Shown here one piece after another: positions 1 to 8,198 of a stretch of 64,000 bases of DNA (position 1 is its first letter; each line of letters opens with the position of its first letter). The notes beneath the pieces were generated by a model, which saw nothing but the letters and a program-made list of their open reading frames with translations, had not been told where the DNA came from and ran no database searches. The translations under genes were made by a program, and so were the position numbers. The stretch lies in assembly GCA_020633555.1 (NCBI GenBank), contig JACKDL010000002.1, positions 186,001-250,000 of the forward strand. The letters run 5' to 3'. Source of the DNA: Myxococcales bacterium. GTDB lineage: Bacteria; Myxococcota_A; Bradymonadia; UBA7976; UBA1532.

Positions 1-1826
1 TAGCGGCCCTTGTTGCGGCGGAAGCGCGAGTCGGCCACCAGCACGAAGGTCTCGACCGTGTCCCAGTAGCTCTTGCCGTGGCCGACGCCCTGGTCGTTCT
101 TGCTGGCCTGGAGCATCTCGTCGATGTCCTTGCGCCAGGTGGCCCGGTCGCTGCCCGTGGCCTTCTGGATGTCGGCGTCGCTGAACTGCTGCTCGGCGTC
201 CTTGAAGCCGTCGCCCAGCAGGAACTCGCTGACCATGCCCGAGGCGAAGCGCTGCTTGTACTTGCCCGAGAAGCCCGACAGCCCGCCGATGCCCGAGATG
301 GACCACTCGTTCTCGGTGTTCATGCCGCCGGCGCGGCCCAGGCGACCGGTGAGGGCCACCAGCGAGCCGATGGCGCGCTGGGTGAGCATGCCGTTGAAGT
401 GCTTGCCCAGCGAGAAGCCGATGGTGACCGAGACCACCTCGGGCAGCGCGATGTCGCGGGCCAGGATCTGCACCATCTTGGGGTGCACCCCGGTGAGCGC
501 GCGGGTCTTGGCCGGGGTGAAGTCGTCGAGCTTCGCCACCATGTGTTCGAACACCGGCCGGACCTTGATGGTCTCGCCGCCGTCCAGGGTGACGTCGAAG
601 GTGCCGCGCAGGGCCGGATCCAGGTCCCAGCCGCGATCCTGCAGGCGCAGGGTCTTCAGGCCGGCGCCCTCGCTGCCGGGCATGACCACGATCTTCTTCG
701 ACTTCTGGTCCCAGGCCAGGAAGACCTCGTGCTCGTGGAACTCGGCGTCGCCTGCCAGCTCCTCGAAGGTCTCGAACAGGGCCTTGTTGAAGCCCTTGTG
801 ATCCTGGTCGATGTCGCTCAGCCGCAACAGGGCCTTGGTGTCTTCGCGCACCAGCAGAGGCAGGTCGGTGAAGACCTTGGCCTTGGCCTCATCGAACAGC
901 CCGTTGTGCACGATCTCGTGCATGATCGACATGGCCAGGTGCCCGTCGTAGCCCGCCTTCACCGGCACCCACAGATCCGCGTGGATGGCCGTGGAGTTGA
1001 ACTCCGGGGCGATGACGATGACCTTCGAGCCGTTGTACTTGCCCTCCCAGACGTAGTGGGCGTCGGGGATGCGCGAGGTGTTGGGGTTGCAGCCCCAGTA
1101 CACCTGCACGTTGGTGCCGTACATGAAGTCGTAGCTGCAGCCGATGTTGCCCTCGCCGTACACCAGCGAGGTGCCCGGGAACATGTCGCCCACGTAGCTG
1201 GCGATGTAGGGCCGCACGGCGCCCAGCAGGGTGCCCAGGCGCTTGAAGCTGGCGCCGCGGGCCTCGCTGAGGATGCCGGCGCCCAGGTGCACGTAGTTCC
1301 CCTGCGGACCCTTGGTTCGCATGGTCTCGTAAAGGTTCTGCGCCACCTCGTCGATGGCCTCGTCCCACGAGATGCGCTTCCACTTGCCCGCGCCCCGCGC
1401 CCCGACCCGCTTCAGCGGGTACTTGAGCCGGTCGTGCTCGTACATGTTCTGGCTGTGCTGCGCCCCCTTGTTGCACCCGCGCGGGTTCGCGTCGGGGATC
1501 TCGGGGTGGATGCTGGGGTAGGTGGCGGACTGGTTCTCGCGGGTGATCTTCCCGTCCTTGATCCAGACCTCCCAGGCGCAGTTGCCCTGGCAGTTCACGC
1601 AGTGGAACGCCGTGCCATGCTCGGCGGGATCGCCGTAGGTGTCGGCGAACTCCGACCGATACATGTTCTCGGTGGGCGAGGTGTTGTAATAGAAGGCCCG
1701 CGGATCCTCGATGATCACGGGCTTGTCGGGCTCGCGGCCCTTGGCCTGGGCCTCGCGACCTTGCACCAGGCCCGCTGCGCCGATGGCGAACAGTGACCGC
1801 AGGGCGTCGCGCCGGTTGTAGCTCAT
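1..1826 (-). CDS. Tat-exported molybdopterin oxidoreductase, type II DMSO-reductase family (3' part outside window)
   Basis: Catalytic subunit of a molybdenum enzyme, probably periplasmic. Only the first 608 codons are present; family members run to roughly 900-1200 residues. The N-terminus has a twin-arginine signal (NRRDALRS, residues 4-11, then a hydrophobic stretch). The Fe-S site reads H75-x3-C79-x3-C83-x34-C118, the His/Cys spacing of NarG-like type II enzymes; an extra C76 also permits a Cys4 reading. GCSYD (D233) sits where type II enzymes have the Asp that ligates Mo. Resemblance is closest to the nitrate/selenate/ethylbenzene-dehydrogenase branch (NPRGCNKGA, KYPLKRVG). It is last of five minus-strand genes after two rhodanese-like proteins and a YeeE/YedE transporter, so a sulfur compound is the likely substrate (inference). 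The ATG at 1826 follows an 86-bp gap. Confidence 0.85.
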   Translation of the reverse strand, partial: MSYNRRDALRSLFAIGAAGLVQGREAQAKGREPDKPVIIEDPRAFYYNTSPTENMYRSEFADTYGDPAEHGTAFHCVNCQGNCAWEVWIKDGKITRENQSATYPSIHPEIPDANPRGCNKGAQHSQNMYEHDRLKYPLKRVGARGAGKWKRISWDEAIDEVAQNLYETMRTKGPQGNYVHLGAGILSEARGASFKRLGTLLGAVRPYIASYVGDMFPGTSLVYGEGNIGCSYDFMYGTNVQVYWGCNPNTSRIPDAHYVWEGKYNGSKVIVIAPEFNSTAIHADLWVPVKAGYDGHLAMSIMHEIVHNGLFDEAKAKVFTDLPLLVREDTKALLRLSDIDQDHKGFNKALFETFEELAGDAEFHEHEVFLAWDQKSKKIVVMPGSEGAGLKTLRLQDRGWDLDPALRGTFDVTLDGGETIKVRPVFEHMVAKLDDFTPAKTRALTGVHPKMVQILARDIALPEVVSVTIGFSLGKHFNGMLTQRAIGSLVALTGRLGRAGGMNTENEWSISGIGGLSGFSGKYKQRFASGMVSEFLLGDGFKDAEQQFSDADIQKATGSDRATWRKDIDEMLQASKNDQGVGHGKSYWDTVETFVLVADSRFRRNKGR

Positions 1827-1912
1827 CTCGTCCCCTTGCCAGATGTCATCTTGGGCCGCCCCTCCCCCGGGTCCGGCCGCGACGCGTCAGTGGTTCGTGC
1901 CTGGTCGGGCGG

Positions 1913-2398
1913 CTACAGACAGCCGCCGCCGCCGGCGCCCGCGGGCTTCGGCGGCGTGTACTCGCCCTCGTCCTCGGGGTAGCCGGCCTCGCTCCAGGCG
2001 GTGACGCCCCCCTGCAGGAAGCGCATGCGCTTGAAGGCGCCGCACTTCGCGAGCTCCTGGGGGTTGCCCTTCGCCGTGATGATGATCGCCGGCTGGTCGA
2101 ACTTGATCTGGGCCAGGGCGTCGTTGGGCGTGTTGCCCGCGCTGCAGCCCGGCATGGGCGTGGACTTGGGCAGCCGCAGGTTCTCGAAGCCGCCCACGTC
2201 CTCGTCCTCATCGTCCACCAGGGGGCGGATGTCGATGAGCTGGAAGGTCTCGCCCTTGGCCATGCGGTCGTAGAGCGCCTTGGCCGTGATGGGGATGTCC
2301 CGCTCGAGCTGCACCTGGGTGCGCCCCTCGCTGACCAGCATGAGGGTCAGGCCCGCGATGGCGGCCAGGAAGACCCCGCGCTCGATCCAGCCACCCAT
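1913..2398 (-). CDS. Membrane-anchored rhodanese-like protein lacking the usual active-site Cys, with a Gly4-Cys-Leu tail
   Basis: A single rhodanese-like domain behind an N-terminal membrane anchor (residues about 8-23), probably facing the periplasm. Fold signatures are visible: QLIDIRP in the first strand region and FLQGGVTAW near the end. The catalytic loop, which in rhodaneses starts with Cys and cradles the sulfane sulfur, reads TAKGNPQ here, so ordinary rhodanese activity is unlikely. The protein ends GAGGGGCL, placing a single Cys (C160) on a flexible glycine arm, reminiscent of the SoxY swinging arm though not homologous to it. The ATG at 2398 overlaps the preceding stop (TGATG); a GTG at 2401 is the alternative start. 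It may hand sulfur to the downstream molybdoenzyme (inference). Confidence 0.75.
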   Translation of the reverse strand: MGGWIERGVFLAAIAGLTLMLVSEGRTQVQLERDIPITAKALYDRMAKGETFQLIDIRPLVDDEDEDVGGFENLRLPKSTPMPGCSAGNTPNDALAQIKFDQPAIIITAKGNPQELAKCGAFKRMRFLQGGVTAWSEAGYPEDEGEYTPPKPAGAGGGGCL

Positions 2399-2538
2399 CA
2401 CTCCGCCCCCCCGCTGGCCTGGGCCGCGCTGGCTTGCGCCTGCGCCGCGAGCTCGGTGTTCTGCTGCTTCATCATCACGAGGCCCACCCCCAGCAGCGCC
2501 AGGATGACGCCGTACAGGGCCCGCTCCAGCCAGGTCAT
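2398..2538 (-). CDS. 46-aa single-pass membrane protein
   Basis: A tiny protein coupled on both sides: its ATG overlaps the stop of the YeeE/YedE gene (ATGA, 2535-2538) and its stop overlaps the next start (TGATG). It has one hydrophobic segment (residues about 7-23, YGVILALLGVGLVMM) and then an Ala/Gln-rich tail rich in small residues. No family is recognised. The double overlap and the high GC of its third codon positions support it as real. It could be a small subunit of the transporter or an anchor for the neighbouring sulfur protein; both are inferences. Confidence 0.6.
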   Translation of the reverse strand: MTWLERALYGVILALLGVGLVMMKQQNTELAAQAQASAAQASGGAE

Positions 2539-3653
2539 GCGAAGCTCCTCTCGACCAGGGCGCGCTTGATGGCGTAGGGCCGCACCCGGTTGACCAGGGC
2601 CGCGGTGATCAGCGCCACCGCGAAGAAGGTGCCGCCCATGGCGAAGCTGCCCAGCGACAGGGTGGGGAAGGCCGCCATGAAGGCGCCCGTGGTGCAGCCG
2701 CCGCCGATCATGGCGCCAAGCGCCAGGCCCACGCCGCCCGCGAAGGAGAAGGCGTGGCCCTTGGCGTTGAACTGCCGGGGGGCGTCCTTGTCCTCGGGCG
2801 AGGGCCAGTCGATCTTGGTGGACCACAGGCTGGCCTGGAAGGCGCCCACGCCCACGCCCACCAGCAGGCCGGCGCGCCAGACGATGCCGTCGCTGATGGT
2901 GGGCACCAGCTTGCTGGTCATGCCCAGGGCGTCGGCCGCCCAGCCGTAGATGGCCAGCACCGAGCCCGAGTAGCCCACATAGCCGTCCTGGTGGGTGGCC
3001 CAAAGGATGACGCCGCCCGCGATGCTGCCCGACACCAGCCAGTGCCAGGGGCCGCGGATCCTGGCCATGAGGCCCTGAGCGGGTGGGGCGGGCAGGGGAT
3101 CGGCGCCAAAGCGATGGATGAGGGCGGCGGCCACCAGGAAGAACACCCCGAGCGCCATGGCGACCGGGCCGTAGGGCAGCCCCAGCCAGCCGTGGAGGGT
3201 CAGCCCCTGCGGGGCTGCCATGGCGCCGGAGTCCAGCATGGGCTGCTTGACCAGGCTGTAGACGAAGATCCCGGCGAACAGGCCGATGACCGCGCTGATG
3301 CCCTCGAAGCGGGTGCCGCCGACCCCCGAGCTGGCCCGACACACCGAGGTGCCCGGGCAGCAGCCGGTGAGCGCCATGGACGTGCCGAAGATGATCCCAC
3401 CGATGAGATGGGCGCTGCCGGTGTAGGCCATGACACGGGGCACCAGGTTCCAGCCCTCGGCGTTGCCCGTGAGATCGGCCAGCCCGTAGCCGAAGCAGGC
3501 CACGGCGATGGCCGAGAAGGCGAACTTGTAGACCGTGCCGTCGGCGAACAGGAGCATGCCGATGACGCGGGTGTGGCGGATCGCCGCGACCTTGTACAGG
3601 GCGGTGCCGAACACCGCCCCTGTCAAGATCCCCATGAGCAGCGCGCTGGACAT
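2535..3653 (-). CDS. YeeE/YedE-family sulfur-compound transporter (TsuA-like)
   Basis: A 372-aa polytopic inner-membrane protein of the YeeE/YedE (DUF395) family, whose characterised member TsuA imports thiosulfate through a path of conserved cysteines. Both family motifs are present: TGCCPGTSVC at about residues 97-106 and IGGGCTTGAF near residue 319, each inside a pseudo-repeated half. The length matches TsuA-type full-length members. It lies 51 bp after the rhodanese lipoprotein and overlaps the 46-aa gene by 4 bp, so the genes are probably translated together. The context with rhodaneses and a molybdoenzyme supports transport of thiosulfate or another sulfur intermediate. The exact substrate cannot be read from sequence. 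Confidence 0.85.
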   Translation of the reverse strand: MSSALLMGILTGAVFGTALYKVAAIRHTRVIGMLLFADGTVYKFAFSAIAVACFGYGLADLTGNAEGWNLVPRVMAYTGSAHLIGGIIFGTSMALTGCCPGTSVCRASSGVGGTRFEGISAVIGLFAGIFVYSLVKQPMLDSGAMAAPQGLTLHGWLGLPYGPVAMALGVFFLVAAALIHRFGADPLPAPPAQGLMARIRGPWHWLVSGSIAGGVILWATHQDGYVGYSGSVLAIYGWAADALGMTSKLVPTISDGIVWRAGLLVGVGVGAFQASLWSTKIDWPSPEDKDAPRQFNAKGHAFSFAGGVGLALGAMIGGGCTTGAFMAAFPTLSLGSFAMGGTFFAVALITAALVNRVRPYAIKRALVERSFA

Positions 3654-3704
3654 CTGGATCCCCTCCCTGACCTGCGTGGTGGTGCCTGGCCGGATCCGGC
3701 GCTC

Positions 3705-4790
3705 TTACTTGGTCTCGACGGGCTTGTCGGAGTTGCCCCACTCGCTCCAGCCGCCCATGTACAGCTTCACGTTCTCGTGCCCGGCGGCCTTCAGGCCCAG
3801 GTACTGGAAGCTGCCGCGGCCCAGGCCCACGTGGCAGTAGGTGATGACCTGCTTGTCGGCGGCGTAGCCCTTCTTCTCGAGCTTGCCCAGGGTCTTCTTG
3901 AGCTTGGCGGGGGCCTTGAACAGGGGCTTGCCCGCGTCACCGCCCTTGTTGCCGGCGTACTTGGTCCAGGGCGAGAAGACGGCGCCGGGGATGTGCCCGC
4001 CGCGGGCCACCTGCACGTGCTCGGTGGCGTTCTTCATGCCGTCCTTCTTGTCCTGGCCGGTGAACTCCTCGAACTTGTGGCGGGCGTCGAGCACCAGCGC
4101 GTTGCCGGCCTCCACGTCCTTCATGGTGGCGATCATCTCCACGCGCGGGGCGCCGGGCGTGAAGGTGGCGGCCTTGGGGCCCTCGCCCTTGCTGGTCTCG
4201 AGGGCGTGGCCCTTCGCGGCCCACTCGGCGGTGCCGCCGGTCATGATCTTGACCTTGTCGTGCCCGTAGAGCTTGAGGAAGAACCAGATGCCGGACTCGT
4301 TGACGCCCTTGCCGTCCTCGTAGGCGATGACGAGGGTGTCGTTGCTCACGCCGCGCTCGCCCAGGTACTTCGCGGCGGTCTCGGGGCACATGGGCAGCCC
4401 GTCGCACTTCTGGATGTCTTCCAGGTAGGCCATGTCGTGGGCGAAGCCGTGGGCCGAGCCCTTGATGTGGCCCTTCTCGTAGGCGGCGTCGTTGCCGGCG
4501 AACCAGAAGATCACGTCGGGCTTGTCGAGCAGGGCCGCGGCCTCTTCCACCGAGATCTCGAACTCGGACTTGGGGGCGGCGGCGTCGTCCCCGTCATCGC
4601 CCTCGTCGCCGTCGTCGGCCTTCTCGGCGGCCTTGGGGGCCTCGGCCTGGCTGGCCGGCGCCGCAGCCTGGCTGGCCGGCGCCGCCGAGCCGGCGGCCTG
4701 GGCGGGCGCGTCGCCCCCCTCCTTCTGGCAGCCAGCGGCCAGCAGGCTGGCGGTGGCGACGAGCAGCAGCGACAGGGCGGACTTGGACAT
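3705..4790 (-). CDS. Two-domain rhodanese (sulfurtransferase) lipoprotein
   Basis: A 361-aa exported sulfurtransferase. A lipoprotein signal ends LLAAGC with C21 lipidated, followed by an Ala/Asp-rich linker to about residue 75. Two rhodanese domains follow. The first (GHIKGSAHG...MTGGTAEW) is a likely non-catalytic domain. The second contains the catalytic loop YCHVGLGRG with C319, then YMGGWSEWGN. This matches the SseA/thiosulfate:cyanide sulfurtransferase layout, where the second-domain Cys forms the persulfide. The ATG at 4790 has a GGAG six bases upstream. It is the first gene of the sulfur operon. Lys at the +3 lipoprotein position contrasts with the acidic starts of the surface lipoproteins in this window. 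Confidence 0.88.
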   Translation of the reverse strand: MSKSALSLLLVATASLLAAGCQKEGGDAPAQAAGSAAPASQAAAPASQAEAPKAAEKADDGDEGDDGDDAAAPKSEFEISVEEAAALLDKPDVIFWFAGNDAAYEKGHIKGSAHGFAHDMAYLEDIQKCDGLPMCPETAAKYLGERGVSNDTLVIAYEDGKGVNESGIWFFLKLYGHDKVKIMTGGTAEWAAKGHALETSKGEGPKAATFTPGAPRVEMIATMKDVEAGNALVLDARHKFEEFTGQDKKDGMKNATEHVQVARGGHIPGAVFSPWTKYAGNKGGDAGKPLFKAPAKLKKTLGKLEKKGYAADKQVITYCHVGLGRGSFQYLGLKAAGHENVKLYMGGWSEWGNSDKPVETK

Positions 4791-5095
4791 GGGAGCTCCG
4801 TTGAGGGCGCGCACGCGCGGGTCGATGGGGTCGGTGACCTCGTAAACGGACGGGAAGATATATCGCTGGGGCCATATCTGAAAAGTCGATTGCCGAGATT
4901 CGGGCGGTGCCTTGTCCGGGTGCGGCAAATTGACGCGGCGCGTCTGCCGCCTTTCACCAGTGCTGCCGGCCCGTTGTATGGGTGTGCACCACGTTGGGGC
5001 AGTGTCGCGTCATTGTGTGGACGTCCGTGTCAGGGGGCGGGGCGGGGGCGGCGAAGGTCGGCCCGTGAAGCAGGCCGCGCCTGATTCAACAGGCG
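4791..5095. other. 305-bp gene-free region upstream of the sulfur operon
   Basis: No coding potential that looks real is seen here. It carries the leader of the minus-strand sulfur operon. A short AT-richer patch at 4855-4895 contains the palindrome GATATATC (4857-4864) and an inverted partner ATATC (4874-4878), the most promoter-like part of the gap. I could not fit a convincing -35/-10 pair. Confidence 0.4.
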
Positions 5096-5701
5096 TCAGA
5101 GCCTGACAGCCACCCGGGCACCGAAGCGCACCTCGGCCGTGGGCAGGGCTTCGTCCTGCTGGCCGATCTGCACGGCGTCCAGGGGCAGGGCGATGGCCAC
5201 GGTGCCCGCGAGCTGGACCCGGTCGAACAGGTCCCAGCCCACCAGGTAGCGCTGGAGCACGAAGACGCCGCCTTGCTGGTCCACGGCGTCGGGGTCGATG
5301 CCGTCGTCGTCCACCGGGTTGAAGGCCAGCCCGAGCGCGCCGCCGCCCTCGGCCACCGCCACGAAGTCGCCCCAGTGGCCGGTGACGCCCACCCCCAGGT
5401 TGAGCCGCAGCCCCGAGAACACCGCCTGGCCGAAGACGGGCCGCAGGTCGCTGCCGAAGAAGGCGTGGGCCTGCAGCGCGCCGTGGGGTCCGTCGGCGCC
5501 CAAGAGCACTTCGGCACCCAGCAGAGGGGCCTGGTCGTGGATCTCGAGGCGGGTGTCCAGCCGCGCCCAGCGGGCGACGGGCAGGCGCAGGTCGAGGGCG
5601 GGCAGGGTGCGCTCGACGCCGGCGGCGAAGGTCACCTGCCCGGGCACGGGCGCGCCCACGTGGGTGGGCAGGTTGATGGCGGCGAGGATCAGCGGCAGCA
5701 C
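5096..5701 (-). CDS. Hypothetical exported, possibly beta-barrel protein
   Basis: A 201-aa protein of unknown function starting from GTG at 5701. The start is weakly signal-peptide-like (LPLILAAINLP). The body has alternating hydrophobic/polar strands with many Gly residues (LGVGVTGHWGDFVAVAEGGG) and ends in a strand (VRFGARVAVRL), as expected for a small outer-membrane barrel. An Asp-rich turn (VDDDGIDPDAVD) sits around residue 130. It is transcribed divergently from the mevalonate cassette across 146 bp. The start codon is uncertain. Confidence 0.55.
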   Translation of the reverse strand: MLPLILAAINLPTHVGAPVPGQVTFAAGVERTLPALDLRLPVARWARLDTRLEIHDQAPLLGAEVLLGADGPHGALQAHAFFGSDLRPVFGQAVFSGLRLNLGVGVTGHWGDFVAVAEGGGALGLAFNPVDDDGIDPDAVDQQGGVFVLQRYLVGWDLFDRVQLAGTVAIALPLDAVQIGQQDEALPTAEVRFGARVAVRL

Positions 5702-5847
5702 CCGGGCACGGTAGCCCGGGGGTTGGTCCGGGCGCCACGGCGCCGGGCCGTTCGAAGCAAGGTCAGCGGTTCGAGCGACGCGGCCCGCCGGTCTCGCATC
5801 TGTCGGGCCGTGGCTGCCACCCTGGTCGCCGTGATAAGGAGCGCGCC

Positions 5848-6933
5848 GTGAGCGACATCTTCCAGCGCAAGCGCGACCACATCGAGCTGGCCGCCCGAGG
5901 ACCCGTGGTGGGCGCCGATCACGGCGGCCTGTTCGACGAGGTCACCCTGGTGCATCAGGCGCTGCCCGAGCTGGCCATGGGCCAGATCGACCTGTCGGCG
6001 CGGCTGCTGGACTCGCCCCTGCGGGCGCCGCTGATGGTCACCGGCATGACCGGCGGTCCGCCCGAGACCCAGGCGCTGAACGCCGGGCTGGCCCGGCTGT
6101 GCCAGGACCTGGGCGTGGCCTTCGGGGTGGGGAGCCAGCGGATCATCACCAAAGACGCGGCCACCGCGGCCAGCTTCCAGGTGCGTCAGGCGGCGCCGGA
6201 CGTGGTGCTGCTGGGCAACATCGGGGTGATGCAGGCCCGGGCCATGGGGCCCGCCGGCGTGGCCGAGCTGATGAAGGTCATCGGCGCCGACTACATGGCC
6301 GTGCACCTGAACCCCGCGCAGGAGCTGGCCCAGAAGGGCGTGGACGCCGACCGGGACTTCCGCGGCGGCGTGGACGCCATCGCCCGCCTGGTGGACGCCC
6401 TGGACGGGCGGGTGCTGGTCAAGGAGTGCGGCACGGGGCTGTCGACGCAGGCGGTGGCGCGGCTGCACGCGGTGGGCGTGCGCGCGGTGGACGTGAGCGG
6501 GAGCGGCGGCACCTCGTGGGTGAAGGTCGAGGCGCTGCGCGCCGACGGCCCCCTGCGCGACCTGGGCATGCTGTTCCAGGGCTGGGGCATCCCCACAGCG
6601 GCGGCGGTGGTGGGCGCCGCGGGCCTGGGTCCCCAGGTGGTGGCCAGCGGCGGCATCGATGATCCCCTGAAGGCGGCCAAGGCGCTGGCGCTCGGCGCTG
6701 ACGTGGCCGGCTGCGCCCGCCCGGTGTTGCAGGCGTGGCTGGCCGACGGCGAGGCCGGCGCCCGGCGCTACCTCGAGACGATGATCCACGGGCTGCGCAT
6801 GGCGCTGGCGCTCACGGGCAGCCCCTCGGTGGCGGCGCTCCGCCGCGCGCCGCGGGTGGTGGGGCCGCGGCTGCGGGCGTGGATTGATCAAGCTTCTTCC
6901 CCTTTGAATACGGACCCTTCGAGCCATGAGTGA
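5848..6933 (+). CDS. fni: Type 2 isopentenyl-diphosphate delta-isomerase
   Basis: Interconverts isopentenyl and dimethylallyl diphosphate using reduced FMN; a cytoplasmic enzyme of isoprenoid synthesis. At 361 aa it has the family length. Signatures in order: RKRDHIELA (residues 8-16), MTGGPPET for phosphate binding, FGVGSQR, AVHLNPAQE with the catalytic-region Gln, KECGTGLS, DVSGSGGTSW and VASGGI. This clearly separates it from the unrelated type 1 (Nudix) isomerase. The GTG start at 5848 has AAGGA eight bases upstream. It is the first gene of a mevalonate operon and overlaps the HMG-CoA reductase gene by 8 bp. The C-terminus carries a short non-conserved tail created by that overlap. Confidence 0.95.
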   Translation: MSDIFQRKRDHIELAARGPVVGADHGGLFDEVTLVHQALPELAMGQIDLSARLLDSPLRAPLMVTGMTGGPPETQALNAGLARLCQDLGVAFGVGSQRIITKDAATAASFQVRQAAPDVVLLGNIGVMQARAMGPAGVAELMKVIGADYMAVHLNPAQELAQKGVDADRDFRGGVDAIARLVDALDGRVLVKECGTGLSTQAVARLHAVGVRAVDVSGSGGTSWVKVEALRADGPLRDLGMLFQGWGIPTAAAVVGAAGLGPQVVASGGIDDPLKAAKALALGADVAGCARPVLQAWLADGEAGARRYLETMIHGLRMALALTGSPSVAALRRAPRVVGPRLRAWIDQASSPLNTDPSSHE

Positions 6934-8197
6934 CTCTCGGATCCCCGGCTTCTACACCCTGGGCCGCGCGGCGCGGCACGCCGAGCTGAAGGCACGCTTC
7001 GCGCTCACGGACGACGAGCTGGCGGCCCTGGATGGGGCCCACGGGCTGGACTTCGCCCGGGCCGACAAGATGGTGGAGAACTGCATCGGCGTGCTGGGCG
7101 TGCCGGTGGGCCTGGGCCTGAACCTGACAGTGAACGGGCAGGACTACACCGTGCCCATGGCGGTGGAGGAGCCCAGCATCATCGCCGCGGTCAGCCACAT
7201 CGCGAAGCTGGTGCGGCCCCACGGCGGCTTCACCGCCGACGCCGACGACGGGCTGATGATCACCCAGGTGCAGGTGTGCGATCTGCCGGACCTTCAGCGC
7301 GCCGCGCAGGCGCTGCGGGACGCCCGGCCGCACCTGTTGGCCCGGGCGAACGCCACCCAGCCCAACATGGCCGCCCGTGGCGGCGGGGCGGTGGACATCG
7401 AGGTGCGGATCTTCGAGGCGCCCCACCCCATGCTGGTGCTGCACCTGCTGGTGGACTGCGTGGACGCCATGGGCGCGAACGCCGTCAACAGCATGGCCGA
7501 GGGCGTCGCGCCCCTGGTGGAGGACTTGACCGGCGGCCGGGTGTACCTGCGCATCCTGAGCAACCTGGCTGATCGCCGGCTGGCCCGGGCCAGCTTCCGG
7601 GTGCCCGAGAAGGCCCTGGCGGGCAAGGGCTACACGGGCGCCGAAGTGGCCGAGGGCATGGTCCAGGCCTGGCGGTTCGCGGATGTGGATCCCTACCGCG
7701 CCGCCACCCACAACAAGGGCATCATGAACGGCATCGACGCCGTGGCGGTGGCGACGGGCAACGACTGGCGCGGGGTGGAGGCGGGCGCCCACGCCTACGC
7801 CGCCCGCGACGGCCGCTACACGTCGCTCACCCGCTTCTGGCGGGCCGAGGGGCACCTGCACGGGCGCATCGAGCTGCCCATGGCGGTGGGCACCGTGGGC
7901 GGGAGCACCAAGGTCCACCCCACCATCCGGGTGCTGCGCAAGATCCTGGGGATCGAGCGGGCCACCGAGCTGGCGGCCGTGATGGCGGCGGTGGGGCTGG
8001 CGCAGAACGCCGGGGCCATCAAGGCGCTGGCCACCGAGGGTATCCAGCGGGGGCACATGACCCTGCACGCGCGGCAGGTGGCGCTGGCCGCCGGGGCCGA
8101 GGAGCACCAGGTGGACGAGGTGGCCCGCCGGCTGGTGCAGGCGGGTGAGATCCGCGAGGCCGCCGCCCGGGCGGTGCTGGCCGAGCTGGAGCCCTGA
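6926..8197 (+). CDS. mvaA: Hydroxymethylglutaryl-CoA reductase, class II (bacterial type)
   Basis: Reduces HMG-CoA to mevalonate with two NAD(P)H, or the reverse. At 423 aa it matches the soluble class II enzymes and lacks membrane segments. Visible active-site parts are the Glu of KMVENCIGVLGVPVG (E51), THNKGIMNGIDAV with the catalytic Lys and the nucleotide-binding region around it, and RGHMTLHAR with the conserved C-terminal His. It overlaps the isomerase gene by 8 bp, and mevalonate kinase starts 2 bp after its stop, so the three form one transcription unit. Being next to mevalonate kinase argues for biosynthetic rather than degradative use. Confidence 0.95.
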   Translation: MSDSRIPGFYTLGRAARHAELKARFALTDDELAALDGAHGLDFARADKMVENCIGVLGVPVGLGLNLTVNGQDYTVPMAVEEPSIIAAVSHIAKLVRPHGGFTADADDGLMITQVQVCDLPDLQRAAQALRDARPHLLARANATQPNMAARGGGAVDIEVRIFEAPHPMLVLHLLVDCVDAMGANAVNSMAEGVAPLVEDLTGGRVYLRILSNLADRRLARASFRVPEKALAGKGYTGAEVAEGMVQAWRFADVDPYRAATHNKGIMNGIDAVAVATGNDWRGVEAGAHAYAARDGRYTSLTRFWRAEGHLHGRIELPMAVGTVGGSTKVHPTIRVLRKILGIERATELAAVMAAVGLAQNAGAIKALATEGIQRGHMTLHARQVALAAGAEEHQVDEVARRLVQAGEIREAAARAVLAELEP

Positions 8198-8198
8198 G

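Noticed and set aside
4857..4900. Promoter boxes in the AT-richer patch upstream of the sulfur operon
   Set aside because: No -35/-10 pair with acceptable spacing could be fitted.
5010..5738. A 242-codon minus-strand frame overlapping the exported protein at 5096-5701
   Set aside because: Arg/Pro-rich shadow frame; the 5096-5701 frame has a signal-like start and alternating strands.
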